Of a DNA stretch of 20,242 nucleotides, positions 1 through 8,179 are shown in pieces; position 1 is the stretch's first letter; each line of letters begins with the position of its first letter. Below the pieces are notes generated by a model. The model searched no databases and was not told the DNA's origin. It saw only the letters and a program-made list of their open reading frames with translations. The position numbers and the translations under genes are program-made. The DNA is from Seminavis robusta (taxonomy: Eukaryota > Bacillariophyta > Bacillariophyceae > Naviculales > Naviculaceae): contig CAICTM010001961.1 in the NCBI GenBank assembly GCA_903772945.1, forward strand, positions 1-20,242, in the 5' to 3' direction.

Positions 1-196
1 TATCAAGGGTAGTGCCAAGGGCTTGGATGGAGGTGTGCTGCTCATCCAGACTCTTCATGATGGCCTGAACCGTATCCTCCCGGGTTGTAGGGGAAGTGTG
101 GCTAGTTGTTCTTGGGCTAGCCTGTTTCCTTGGTTCTCTAGCCTTTGAGGCCTTCCGTGATGGTGGAGGAGTCACTGCGGGTATGTAGAGTGACAT
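1..196 (-). CDS. Partial open frame at left edge, possible retroelement gag N-terminus
   Basis: An ATG at 196-194 on the minus strand opens a frame of 65 codons that is still open at the window edge, so the C-terminal part is missing. The N-terminus is rich in Pro, Ser, Thr, Lys and Arg, with a PPPSRK stretch near residue 11. From about residue 45 it turns into a heptad-like, probably helical segment (TVQAIMKSLDEQH). A basic, disordered head followed by a helix is common in LTR-retroelement Gag proteins, but it is not diagnostic. No catalytic or zinc-binding motif falls inside the window. It could equally be an ordinary host gene. Confidence covers only the presence of a real coding start. 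Confidence 0.35.
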   Translation of the reverse strand, partial: MSLYIPAVTPPPSRKASKAREPRKQASPRTTSHTSPTTREDTVQAIMKSLDEQHTSIQALGTTLD

Positions 197-511
197 GGTT
201 GCTTTCTTTCTGCCAAGGAAGAGGTGTAGGCTGTACTTGGTGGTAACACTGGATCTCAGCTCTTGTTACAGTGCAATAAAGGCTGGCTCAACTGTAATCT
301 GGAATCCACAAAGATGACCTCCAGGAACCTTGCTATGGGCCTGGAAAATTCAATCTAGGTGTAGTTGAATAAGGTAGCCAGTGTAGAGGGTCTGGAACCT
401 GCTTCCTGAATTGCCGTGGTGCTGGGAATTGGCTTGGATTTGTGAGATTTTGCCTCACTGGAAGCTAGCTTACTGGACCTCTGTGGAAACGTCATTCGTG
501 GCAAAATACTT
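197..511. other. Non-coding stretch, no gene seen
   Basis: No open frame of note lies on either strand. If the minus-strand frame at 1-196 is a gag, this would be its leader or 5' LTR. I could not find a TG...CA boundary pair or a tRNA primer-binding site to support that. Confidence 0.4.
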
Positions 512-846
512 AGGAGACGATACCCCGAGGAATAGGAGACGATCGAAATGATTTAGGAGACGAAAGCAATCGTCTCCTATATTTAAGAGACGATTCAGTA
601 GGTGACATTCCAATTAGGAGACGAAAATTTCGAAATAGGAGACAATCTGAAAGATTTAGGAGACGATACCATACAGTTTACATGGTACACTTAGGAGACG
701 ATCCGTTGAGAATAGGAGACGATCCGTTGAAAATAGGAGACGTTTTAAGAGGAGACAAAAGATTTAAGAGACGATCCGTTTCGTCTCCTAAAAATAGGAG
801 ACGAAATCCATTAAATAGGAGACGATCAAAAGGATTTAGGAGACGA
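512..846. repeat. Ordered array of 17 copies of AGGAGACGA in both orientations
   Basis: Copies of AGGAGACGA, or variants with one or two changes, start at 512, 534, 555, 585, 616, 637, 658, 693, 714, 735, 750, 766, 796, 817 and 838. Inverted copies (TCGTCTCCT) start at 570 and 781. Start-to-start distances are 22, 21, 15, 15, 31, 21, 21, 35, 21, 21, 15, 16, 15, 15, 21 and 21 bp. Each inverted copy sits exactly 15 bp from both neighbours. Around 692-733 the whole 21-bp unit is repeated (the motif plus TCCGTTGA and an A-rich spacer). The regular spacing and mixed polarity fit a binding array for a protein, such as a transposon subterminal region, better than a drifting minisatellite. Function is inferred. 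Confidence 0.9.
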
Positions 847-1174
847 AAAGTAGCACGACTCGAGTTTCCACAGAGGTCCTGGGATCAATGAATCTCCCCA
901 CAAAAGCTCCAAAAATTCAAGGTGAGATACCCACTGACCAATTGAAGGGTGGCGGATTCGATGGTGATAATCGTATCCTGGTCGAGTAGGTCCTTCCTGT
1001 CGCCGTGTCGCTCCGAGTTACTCTTTCGGTGGTTGATGACTCCAATCAATCGCTCCGTACGGAAGATCGCGATTTTCAATGACTCGACGGTGTAAATTCC
1101 TTAAAATGTGAGGCGAATCCAGCTTACGGAGACTGAGCCTGCTTTCGGTACGGGGAACCTTGAACGTTAAGCGC

Positions 1175-1216
1175 GAAACCGGTACGGAAACTGGTGAAAC
1201 CGGTACGGAAACTGGT
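1175..1216. repeat. Perfect 21-bp tandem duplication
   Basis: Two identical 21-bp units that begin GAAACCGGTACGG and end AACTGGT lie at 1175-1195 and 1196-1216. The core CGGTACGG also occurs at 1145, so the three cores are 35 and 21 bp apart. Those two intervals also occur in the 512-846 array, although the motif differs. Confidence 0.85.
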
Positions 1217-2166
1217 GCAATAACACTTCAAAAATCCGGGATCGAAGAGGACTTCACGTACTGACTCAGTGCACTCGTAATAAGTACCGAAACTGCACGG
1301 ACGATCTGATTGGCTGATTGACTTCCGTGAAATCACTGGAGCCTGTACAGGACGGAAACTCGTGACCCTCGAAAACTGCACGGACGTTTTGTTATATCGC
1401 TGAAGATATAAGCCACTCGTTTCAACAATAAATCACGTAATTCGTTGGAAGACTGCAAGCAATAAGCCCGTATGGCAAAGAGATAAGCCACGTTCCTTCG
1501 GACGTAAAAGACTTGTTCGGTGGCCAAGATAAGATAAGTCTCGCGTGCACTCGGAGACTCCAGGTGTTCGATACCGGGACCAGTACGAGAACTGCTTCTT
1601 CTTTCGAGTGAATTTTGCGAACTTCGTGCTTCGTGCTAGTAGCTAGCTCCGAGTCGAGTCGAGTCTCCTGTCAATGGCGTCGTTGTGGAGGTTGTCGGAA
1701 TGTAGGTCCTTTCGAGGCAATGGGCTCGGTGTTGGCCTCACTGAATGGATTGGTAGATGGCCAAGCTGAAGGTGGCTGACACTGTGGTGAAGACTGGAAC
1801 TCTCAGAATTGACCACAAGGTTGTTGACTTAGGACTTCAAAAGTAGGCTTGGAGTCAGCACCAAATTCCAATGAAATCAACTGTAACTGTAGTGTAGCAC
1901 TGATTGTTGTATTGTGGAGATCTCCTTGTCAGCCTGGAGACTCTCCTTCCCTTAAAACTGCCTGAATTCTATGCGACTTTTAATCCAATAAGTTTCTGGA
2001 AGGTTCAGTTCCAATACTCAAGTAGTGGACTGGGTCTCGCTGAAACCCTTCCTCAGGTACAGTGGTAGTCAGGCAGTTCAGGGAGCCTTGTCGTGCCTCA
2101 GGAGTATCCAACACCTCCAGTAGGCACCCAAACCAAGGACTTGGTCCTGTCAGTCAGACAGGAGGG

Positions 2167-2216
2167 CCAGCAGAGCTCTCTGCTGGGCCCTTTGGGCCAG
2201 CTCTCCTCAGGAGCTG
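2167..2216. other. Three consecutive inverted repeats (hairpin cluster)
   Basis: Three potential stem-loops abut each other. At 2167-2186, CCAGCAGAG and CTCTGCTGG are separated by CT. At 2186-2198, GGCCC and GGGCC are separated by TTT. At 2198-2216, CAGCTC and GAGCTG are separated by 7 nt. The cluster lies about 330 bp upstream of the Gag-like start at 2543, so it could be a structured leader of the DIRS-like element. No function is shown. Confidence 0.7.
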
Positions 2217-2542
2217 GGGGCCTTCGTTATTCAATCGTGCAGTGGCAGTCTGGGAACAGTACTATCTGCTACCTCCTACTGCTTCTGCCCGGCCTCAACA
2301 GGATAGGTATCAACTGCTGCGGTATCAAAGGGGCTACAAGCTAATCAGGATCGGTCTCAATCTTTCGTACTATTTTCTTAACTATGGTAGAAAGGACGAT
2401 CCTTTCTTGCTGCTTTGGCTGGAGATAAGCCAGCTATGGGTGCTGGAGCTGTAGGCCAGCATAGCTGTTGGAGCTATCTCTGACGGGATCCAGAGCTCTC
2501 GCTCCTAAAAGTTATCGAGAAAAGCTGTACGGTTTCTCTGTC

Positions 2543-3547
2543 ATGGTGGACATCTTCCACGGCGTGGAACACGACATCTCCAAGAACCTTCACAGTGTGG
2601 TTCGCAGACTGGGTCCGTGCCTTTACACCATCGCTCGAAATCACGCTGACAAACCAAGCCTCGGTATGGATCTCATCGGACGCGTCCTTTACGACATACA
2701 ACAGGATTACTTCGCCTGGATCAAGCTAGCGGGAACGGATCGCACGGCTGTGCCTCCAACCTTTACCAAACTCCTTGGAGATGTCCAGTCTCACCGTACC
2801 TCGGTCCTGGCCACACTCCCTTCACACTGGTAAGCCCTTATCAAACCTCTTCCCCCTCCTTTGTCGCATGACAAGCCCGCCGGCAATCATCAACAGAAGG
2901 CCGGAGCCCACAGTGTCACCAACGCCCACGGTGACAGCAACCAAATCAAGCGATTCCAATCCTCAGGTCACCGCTCCATTGGAGAGATGACCCGCGGACA
3001 TGACATCGTCATCCCCCAGCACGGAGGACAGGATGTCTGCCTGGCCTGGGCTCTCAAAGGAAGTTGCATATTGTCCTGCAAGCGATCTGCCATGCACAAA
3101 CGCTACCCTACAGTGACGAACAACAAGCTCCATGAACTCCTGTCCACCTGCGGAGTGGCCAGAGTTCAGGCTTGAGTATCCACGCCTGGGACCACGGTGA
3201 AGGTGGGAACCACCCAACCATTCACCGTCGCCCCTGTCAACCGAAGGCAGTTCGGCTCTCCTCTTCCCAGTAGCCTTGATGTCCCTCCGTCTGGTCGCAA
3301 CCGCCGGAGCACTCCTGTCCTCTCCTTAAACACCTCTACGCACTCTTCATTCACACACAACAACACCGCCACTACTCCATCTCCTACAAAGCGCTCCTTA
3401 CACTTCGCCAACTCGCCCCCGGCGAAACGTCCTTCACCATCAAAATCGCGCCCCCAACAAACAACTAAACCTACTTGCACTCCCGTTGATACCAGATCCG
3501 TCCGAAATGATCGTCTAGCAATTATGTCACGACTACTCCCAAGCTGA
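2543..3547 (+). pseudogene. Gag-like ORF of the DIRS-like element, interrupted
   Basis: The frame opens with an in-frame ATG at 2543 and stays in one phase to 3547, but is broken by TAA at 2831-2833 and TGA at 3173-3175. The first part (to 2833) is a mostly helical segment containing VVRRLGPCLYTIARNH. The second part carries a zinc-knuckle-like pattern C-X8-C-X3-C-X5-H at about 3038-3097 (CLAWALKGSC, then C and H), typical of the Gag-like first protein of algal and fungal DIRS elements. The third part (3197-3547) is a Pro/Ser/Thr-rich linker. The TAA at 2831 overlaps a good splice donor (GTAAGC at 2830). Removing 2830-2913 as an 84-nt intron would keep the frame, so that stop may not be a true break. 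The TGA has no such excuse. Confidence 0.65.
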
Positions 3548-5353
3548 GTCCTGGAAATCCTTCGTCACATTTCTCCGAGGTAGATCCTACCTCTCCCCCG
3601 AACTGGAACAAGTTGATCATCCAGCCATACCCTTACTCACCGAATGGCGTGACCACGGAGTTCCCGTCAACAACAACTCCCCTCCTTGGACCGTCGAGCA
3701 GAAGGAGGAATGCATCCGCCGCGGGTGCCACAAGTCTGCCACCGAGCACTCTGCCTTCCTCCGAGAGGAATTCTCCAAATTCATCACCAACAAGTTCTGG
3801 GTGGTCCTACCCTACGACCTTGTCAAAGATGAACCCTCTTTGCTCCTGTCCGCCACCGCGGTCAAGGAAGAGCGCGACCGAAAACCTTGTCTCATCAGTG
3901 ACCACTCTTGGGACTGGGGATGGCCATCCATGAACCAAACGACCGTTCATCACGCTCCCCCTGAAGCCATGCAGTTTGGCGGAGCTCTTCCTCGACTCCT
4001 CTACGATGTCCGCCACGAAAATCCCAAGTTCGGTCCGGTGATTCGTCCTTCCCCGATACGAAGGAGAACCCCAACTGGTAGCCATCCCGATGTCTTCCAC
4101 TATGGGGTGGGTCCAATCCCCTCCCACATTCAGCGGAATGTCCGAGACAGCCTGCGACCGAGGCAACACTTTATTCTCTCACTCTCCGCGTGCCTGTCCG
4201 CCGCACTGCCTCGAAGAACCGGCCTCTCGTCATGACGACCTTGACCCGTCCATGACACCACGACCTCACGACGCAGAAGACAAATCCGCCACTCAGGCCC
4301 TTCTCAACATCGCCACAGAGCCTCTCGAACCTGCCACTGATGACGACATCGCCGGAACCTCCAACCGAGTCTACAACCGTCCAGCCACTAGGCCGGAACG
4401 ACGTCTTCGTGGATGACTTCATCCAACTGGGACAAGGAGGGCGAAACCGCATGAACGTCCTTCGTCGCCACCCTCTCCATGCCATCGACGAGATCCTCGC
4501 TCGTCCCAACCTCGATGAAAAGCATCACAACGAAGCTGTCTCCTTGAAGAAACTCCTCAAAGGCGACGGCAGCTGGGCCACCCAAAAACTCATCCTCGGC
4601 TGGATCATCGACACCCTTCGCCAAACTCTCGAACTACCTCCCCACCGGAAGGAGGCTCTTGCGTCCATCTTCCAAGAGTTAGCCGCCTGCAAACGCGTCA
4701 GCAACAAACACTGGATGCAAATCCTGGGGAAACTACGATTCGTCTCTGTAGCCATCCGAGGCTCTGCAGGCCTCTTCAGCACACTCCAACTCGCCCTGTC
4801 TAAGGCGAATGGAAACAGCATCTGCATCACATCGGCTCTCCGTCATCATATTGATGCCTTCGCTAACCTGGCTGCCAGTCTCTGCCACAGGCCCACACAC
4901 CTCGCGGAGATTGTCCCCCAGGACCCGTCCTACTTTGGGGCCACGGACGCCGCCAAGGCCAGTATGGGCAGTGTCTACTTCGACTCCACCGGACAAGGTT
5001 ACCTCTGGCGCGAGCCCTTCCCAGCGGACATCCAACAAGACCTGGTCTCAGTTGCAAACCTCTCCGGATCCATCACCAGCCAACAGTGATCTCGAGCATG
5101 CTGGCATCCTGGCTCAGCAAGCCCTTCTCGCCGACCATCACGACGTCCGCTACGCGACTCTCTACACTCTGTCTGACAACACCCCGGCGGTCTCTCGTGT
5201 CGCGGCCAAAAGGGGCCGTATCCGCAGACGGGCCCGCCACCTTCCTCCTGCAACTATGCCTGTCACCACCAACGGAAACACCGATATTGCCCTCTCGCGT
5301 CCTACATCCCAGGACCAGCGAACGTCATGGCTGACGACACCTCTCGCCTATAA
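3519..5353 (+). pseudogene. Reverse transcriptase and RNase H region of the DIRS-like element, frameshifted
   Basis: The region opens after a TAG at 3516 and changes frame at least four times. In the first block (to about 4050) the recognisable parts are HSAFLREEFSKFI and NKFWVVLPYDLV, then APPEAMQFGGALPRLLYDV. A block with AIPMSSTMGWVQSPPTFS follows (about 4078-4140, +1 frame). Then comes the catalytic VFVDDFIQLGQGG near 4400 and a long intact thumb/connection block to 5089. The RNase H part has NSDLEHAGILAQQALL from 5082 and TLSDNTPAVSRV. It ends with the motif YIPGPANVMADDTSRL at 5303-5350 and a TAA at 5351. Between FGPV (about 4035) and the PRYEGEP segment, the stretch that in relatives carries the first catalytic Asp appears to be missing. 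The enzyme is therefore very probably inactive. Confidence 0.8.
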
Positions 5354-5462
5354 CATCTCACCCTGCCTGAACTTCTGTCCCACTTTGAGCAGAACTATCC
5401 GCAGCAGCTACCCTAGAAGGTGTTGACGCTGCCACCCGACGTCGTTTCCAATCTACTCTCCG

Positions 5463-6674
5463 CTGCAAGTCGCCTCCAAAAGGATCGTCTCCAAGACCGC
5501 CCAGGCCCGAAACCGAACCTTCGGCCGTTGGTGTGCCTTCTGCGACCTCCACAACGTCCACGAAACCCTCCGTGATATCTCTGAGCCCGAGGTCCGTATC
5601 TGCTACCTCCTCACCTTCGCCCACAACTACCGCGTGTCGAACTCTGTCTGAGCTGACACTGTGGTCAAATGTGGTCACAGCCCTTCACACCGTCGGCGAG
5701 GGGATCTCCAACCTGGGTCAGCCTGATCCCAGACTCGGCACGGACAGAAAGCTCCATCCCTTACTCACTAATTACTACAAAGAACTCCACGATGCCGATG
5801 GACCTCCAGACCAGGCCTACCCTGCCAACATTTCCATCCTCCGATCCATGCTCTCCGTCCTCAACTACGTTGACCCCATCCGTGGGACCGTCAAGCAACA
5901 CACTCGGGACCTCTGCATATGCGCCTTCTTTTGGCTGCTCCGACCGGCTGAGTACCTCGACACCAACAACCCTGAGGCCCGCAGCCAGGCCTTTCTACTT
6001 GAAGACATCACCTTCACCATCGCTGGTCGCCTCTAAGTCACCGCTTACAAAATCTCTTTGAATGACGTGTCTGACCCTAGTCGCCTCACCGCGGCTTCGC
6101 TGACATTCACCGACCAAAAGAACGTCGTCAAAGGCGAGTCAGTGGGTCACCGGGTCACCGGGCCACCGCTGACCCTTGGCTCTGTCCTGTCAAATCTCTC
6201 GCCCGTCTCGTCCGACACATCTGCACTACTCACATCGCCCTCACCACTCCAGAGGCTGAGCGATCCAAAACTCCACTCTACAAACACTACAACTCCGTCC
6301 ACAAAAGTGGTACCACGTCAAACCCAAGTTCATCACCGATGCACTTCGCGCTGCCACTAAGCAGCTCGAAAAGACCACCGGAATCTCCCACAAGAAAGTC
6401 TCTGCTCGATCCCTCCGTCCGGGCGGCGCCACTACTCTCCTCTGCGCCCATGTCGACTCTGATGCCATCCGCCTCCTCAGTCGATGGAAGTCAGATGCCA
6501 TGCTGCGCTACCTTCGAATCCACGCCTCCACCATCATGCACCACTACTCCCAGAAAATGCTGGCCCATGGTGCCTACACCTCCAGGCTGGAGCCTACGAC
6601 AAGTTCCTCCCGCCTGTCAGGCGCCTGCTACTATCGCAGAGATCCTCTTCCACGCGGAACTCTACGAGGACTAA
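5463..6674 (+). pseudogene. Tyrosine recombinase of the DIRS-like element, frameshifted
   Basis: This would be the enzyme that inserts the circular cDNA of DIRS elements. The N-terminal SAM-like part begins near 5463 (RNRTFGRWCAFCDLHNVH) and is closed by TGA at 5649-5651. The next frame (about 5650-6036) carries the first catalytic Arg in FFWLLRPAEYLD (Arg codon 5941-5943) and stops at TAA 6034-6036. The same frame resumes with ASLTFTDQKNVVKGESVGH. From 6305 a third frame has the C-terminal catalytic box: SARSLRPGGATTLL (Arg codon 6426-6428), LLSRWKSDAM, and the probable nucleophile Tyr in MLRYLRIHAS (codon 6509-6511). The His of the usual H-x-x-R is replaced by Arg. A last frame ends with ATIAEILFHAELYED and TAA at 6672-6674. 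It is broken as written. Confidence 0.82.
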
Positions 6675-6770
6675 CTCCCTTAGTCCAAACTCCCAGAGAG
6701 ACCTTGCCTCCTCTCGTCTCTCCAAACTTTCCACCCCGCTACGCTCCCACCCTGTTCTCCTTTGGCTATT

Positions 6771-6987
6771 TGGGTTGCCGAATGTCGCACATCACGCGGG
6801 ACTCCAATCCCACGGGACTACCTCATTCGTGCCTTGGTTCCCGCTCGCGATTCTAGCAATCACGACGGCACCCCTGGGTGCGGAGACGGTCGCTCAGTAA
6901 ATGGCCGAGTCTCTCCACCACCCAACTCTACTCTACTAGTCGTGCAGTGCTGCTCTAGGCGAGTGCCGCTTGTCGGCGCTCGTTGTC
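6771..6987 (+). repeat. Direct repeat copy B1 of the DIRS-like element
   Basis: This copy begins TGGGTTGCCGAATGTCGCAC and ends just after the hairpin at 6960-6982. It matches 7453-7678 over nearly its whole length, differing mostly by one-base insertions or deletions and a few substitutions. It starts about 100 bp after the recombinase frame, as expected for B1 in the A1-ORFs-B1-A2-B2 layout. Confidence 0.9.
6960..6982. other. Hairpin at the end of repeat B1
   Basis: Nine-base arms CGAGTGCCG and CGGCGCTCG flank the loop CTTGT; one position is a G-T type pair. The equivalent hairpin in B2 has changes on both arms. Confidence 0.75.
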
Positions 6988-7452
6988 GAGCAGCCGCACG
7001 CCAAAGAGGACAATGATCCTGATCCCTATCCGTCCACGCTAACCGGCGTGGAAACCTGAACCCTCATGGGTTCTTCGATGAATGACTCGACTCACAGTTT
7101 CTAGACTGGTACCATATCATAAAATACAAATCGATTCCCACACTTCGCCCCTACACATCAAGTACATCTCTACATCTCTCAGGTCATCACCTGCGTTCCT
7201 GAAATGGATACCCCACATACATGTCGCTATGTCTGCCTCTTTCGAAAGATCAACTCTAAGGCAATAGCACCCCTCGAAGACCGCTCACAGCAAGAAACCT
7301 TGAATGAACACAACACGCAAGACCGGTCCAACTCTCTCCTTCAGCCATTGAACAGTCGATCGCAAGAAGGTTGTCTCCTTCTCTGCTCACAATTCTTCCT
7401 TCAGCCGAGCTGCAAGCAAGAACTAGAATAGATTAACCCACCTCTCCCTCCC
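6988..7452 (+). repeat. Segment A2 between the two B copies
   Basis: This is 465 bp without a convincing gene; small frames at 7082 and 7204 have no recognisable features. In split-direct-repeat elements this segment should match the element's left terminus (A1). I compared it by eye with 1-2540 and found no long match. Two adjacent perfect hairpins sit near its left end: TCCACGC/GCGTGGA at 7033-7052 and GAACCC/GGGTTC at 7058-7073. Confidence 0.6.
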
Positions 7453-7678
7453 TGGGTTGGCCGAATGTCGCACAATCACGCGGGACTCCAATTCCACGGG
7501 ACTGCCTCATTCGTGCCATGGTTCCCGCTCACGATTCTAGCAATCACGAACGGCACCGCTTGGGTTGCGGAGACGGTCGGCTCAGTAAATGGCCGAGTCT
7601 CTCCACCACCCTAACCTACTACTCTACTAGTCGTGCAGTGCTGCTCTAGGCGAGCGCCGCTTGTCAGCGCTCGCTGTC
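7453..7678 (+). repeat. Direct repeat copy B2, right end of the DIRS-like element
   Basis: This is the second copy of the B repeat, slightly longer than B1 because B1 lacks single bases at several places (for example CACAATCACG here against CACATCACG in B1). Its hairpin is at 7651-7673 (CGAGCGCCG, loop CTTGT, CAGCGCTCG). Similarity stops at about 7678, which marks the probable right boundary of the element. Confidence 0.88.
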
Positions 7679-8179
7679 TGGGAAGGTTGGCGTTTTTTCG
7701 CAAATTAAAAACTTAAAATTAAAAAGAATGAAAATGATTCGATTCGATTGATTCGATTCCTTTTGTAGCATTTTTAGATTGCGTGCAGAAGGACGTGGAA
7801 ACCGTCCGTGCCGTGGAGTCTGTGGTCCTCCATTGGGGGTTGCAATCTTCTTAGTTAGTGAAGAAGCCATCTCTCCCATTGGCTATGTTGTTGGTTTGGT
7901 GGTCTTTTGGAAAAGCAAGATGTGACATGCAGAGGTAATAGCGAGAGCATTCGGTGGCAACAAGAGGGCACCGCCCATTAGGTCTACATACTATTTCCTC
8001 TTGTTGGCTATAGTAGTTTGATTGCTAACTTTGCCCATTGATTCCTTTAGATATAAGGGTAACTCGAAGCAACTTGCAAGGCTTACTGCTGAGTTAGTTA
8101 CAATAGCTCCCGGCTGGGTCAATGAAGTCGAATGCACTTGCTCTGGACATCGCAAACGCTTAAGCACATCCTCCCCAGT
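7679..8179. other. AT-rich spacer with a GATTC simple repeat
   Basis: No gene was seen. A short A/T-rich tract (7690-7735) is followed by repeats of GATTC (7736-7759). The minus-strand frame 7664-7879 begins with an ATG but runs through the simple repeat into the B2 repeat and is not credible. The right part (8000-8179) lies downstream of the minus-strand RING-PAH gene and would hold its 3' UTR. Confidence 0.55.

Larger units (their letters stand above)
847..2467. other. Non-coding region with short repeat families
   Basis: No convincing gene is present. From 1054 to 1387 there are related short motifs: a TCCGTACGGA palindrome at 1054-1063; CGGTACGG at 1145, 1180 and 1201; and CTGCACGGACG at 1293-1303 and 1377-1387. 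From 1690 on, the sequence changes character and resembles the 197-480 stretch in style, though I found no long match. Open frames at 2062-2454 and 2093-2344 resemble no known protein and run through a hairpin cluster. The left end of the DIRS-like element may lie in the last few hundred bases. Confidence 0.5.
2468..7678 (+). mobile_element. Decayed DIRS-like (tyrosine recombinase) retroelement
   Basis: In order on the plus strand there are a Gag-like zinc-knuckle region, a reverse transcriptase/RNase H region with the F-V-D-D motif, and a tyrosine recombinase. A 220-bp direct repeat pair then surrounds a 465-bp spacer. RT and RNase H followed by a tyrosine recombinase in place of a DDE integrase define DIRS-type elements. 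The B1-A2-B2 repeats downstream match the split-direct-repeat group (Ngaro/PAT/TOC-like). The matching A1 copy expected at the left end was not found, so the 5' end is approximate and may be truncated. At least eight frame changes or in-frame stops show that the copy is dead or badly assembled. The region is richer in C-ending codons than its flanks. Confidence 0.85.

Noticed and set aside
512..846. CRISPR-like array
   Set aside because: The repeats are 9 bp, spacers 6-26 bp and partly repeated themselves, and some repeats are inverted; none of this fits CRISPR, and the sequence is eukaryotic.
682..891. 69-codon Arg-rich frame
   Set aside because: It is a translation of the 21-bp repeat units (a multiple of three keeps the frame open), so it is a by-product of the array.
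1078..1088. 11-base match (AATGACTCGAC) to 7081-7091 in segment A2, as evidence for the missing A1
   Set aside because: The flanks do not match at all, and one 11-mer match is weak evidence in a 20-kb window.
2062..2454. 130-codon frame before the DIRS-like element
   Set aside because: It begins with a non-ATG codon, runs through the three hairpins and resembles no known protein; a second frame is open over the same stretch.
3807..4169. 120-codon minus-strand frame in the RT region
   Set aside because: Antisense shadow of the reverse transcriptase, which has recognisable motifs on the plus strand.
7664..7879. 71-codon minus-strand frame
   Set aside because: It crosses the GATTC simple repeat, an A/T-rich tract and the end of the B2 repeat; composition alone explains it.
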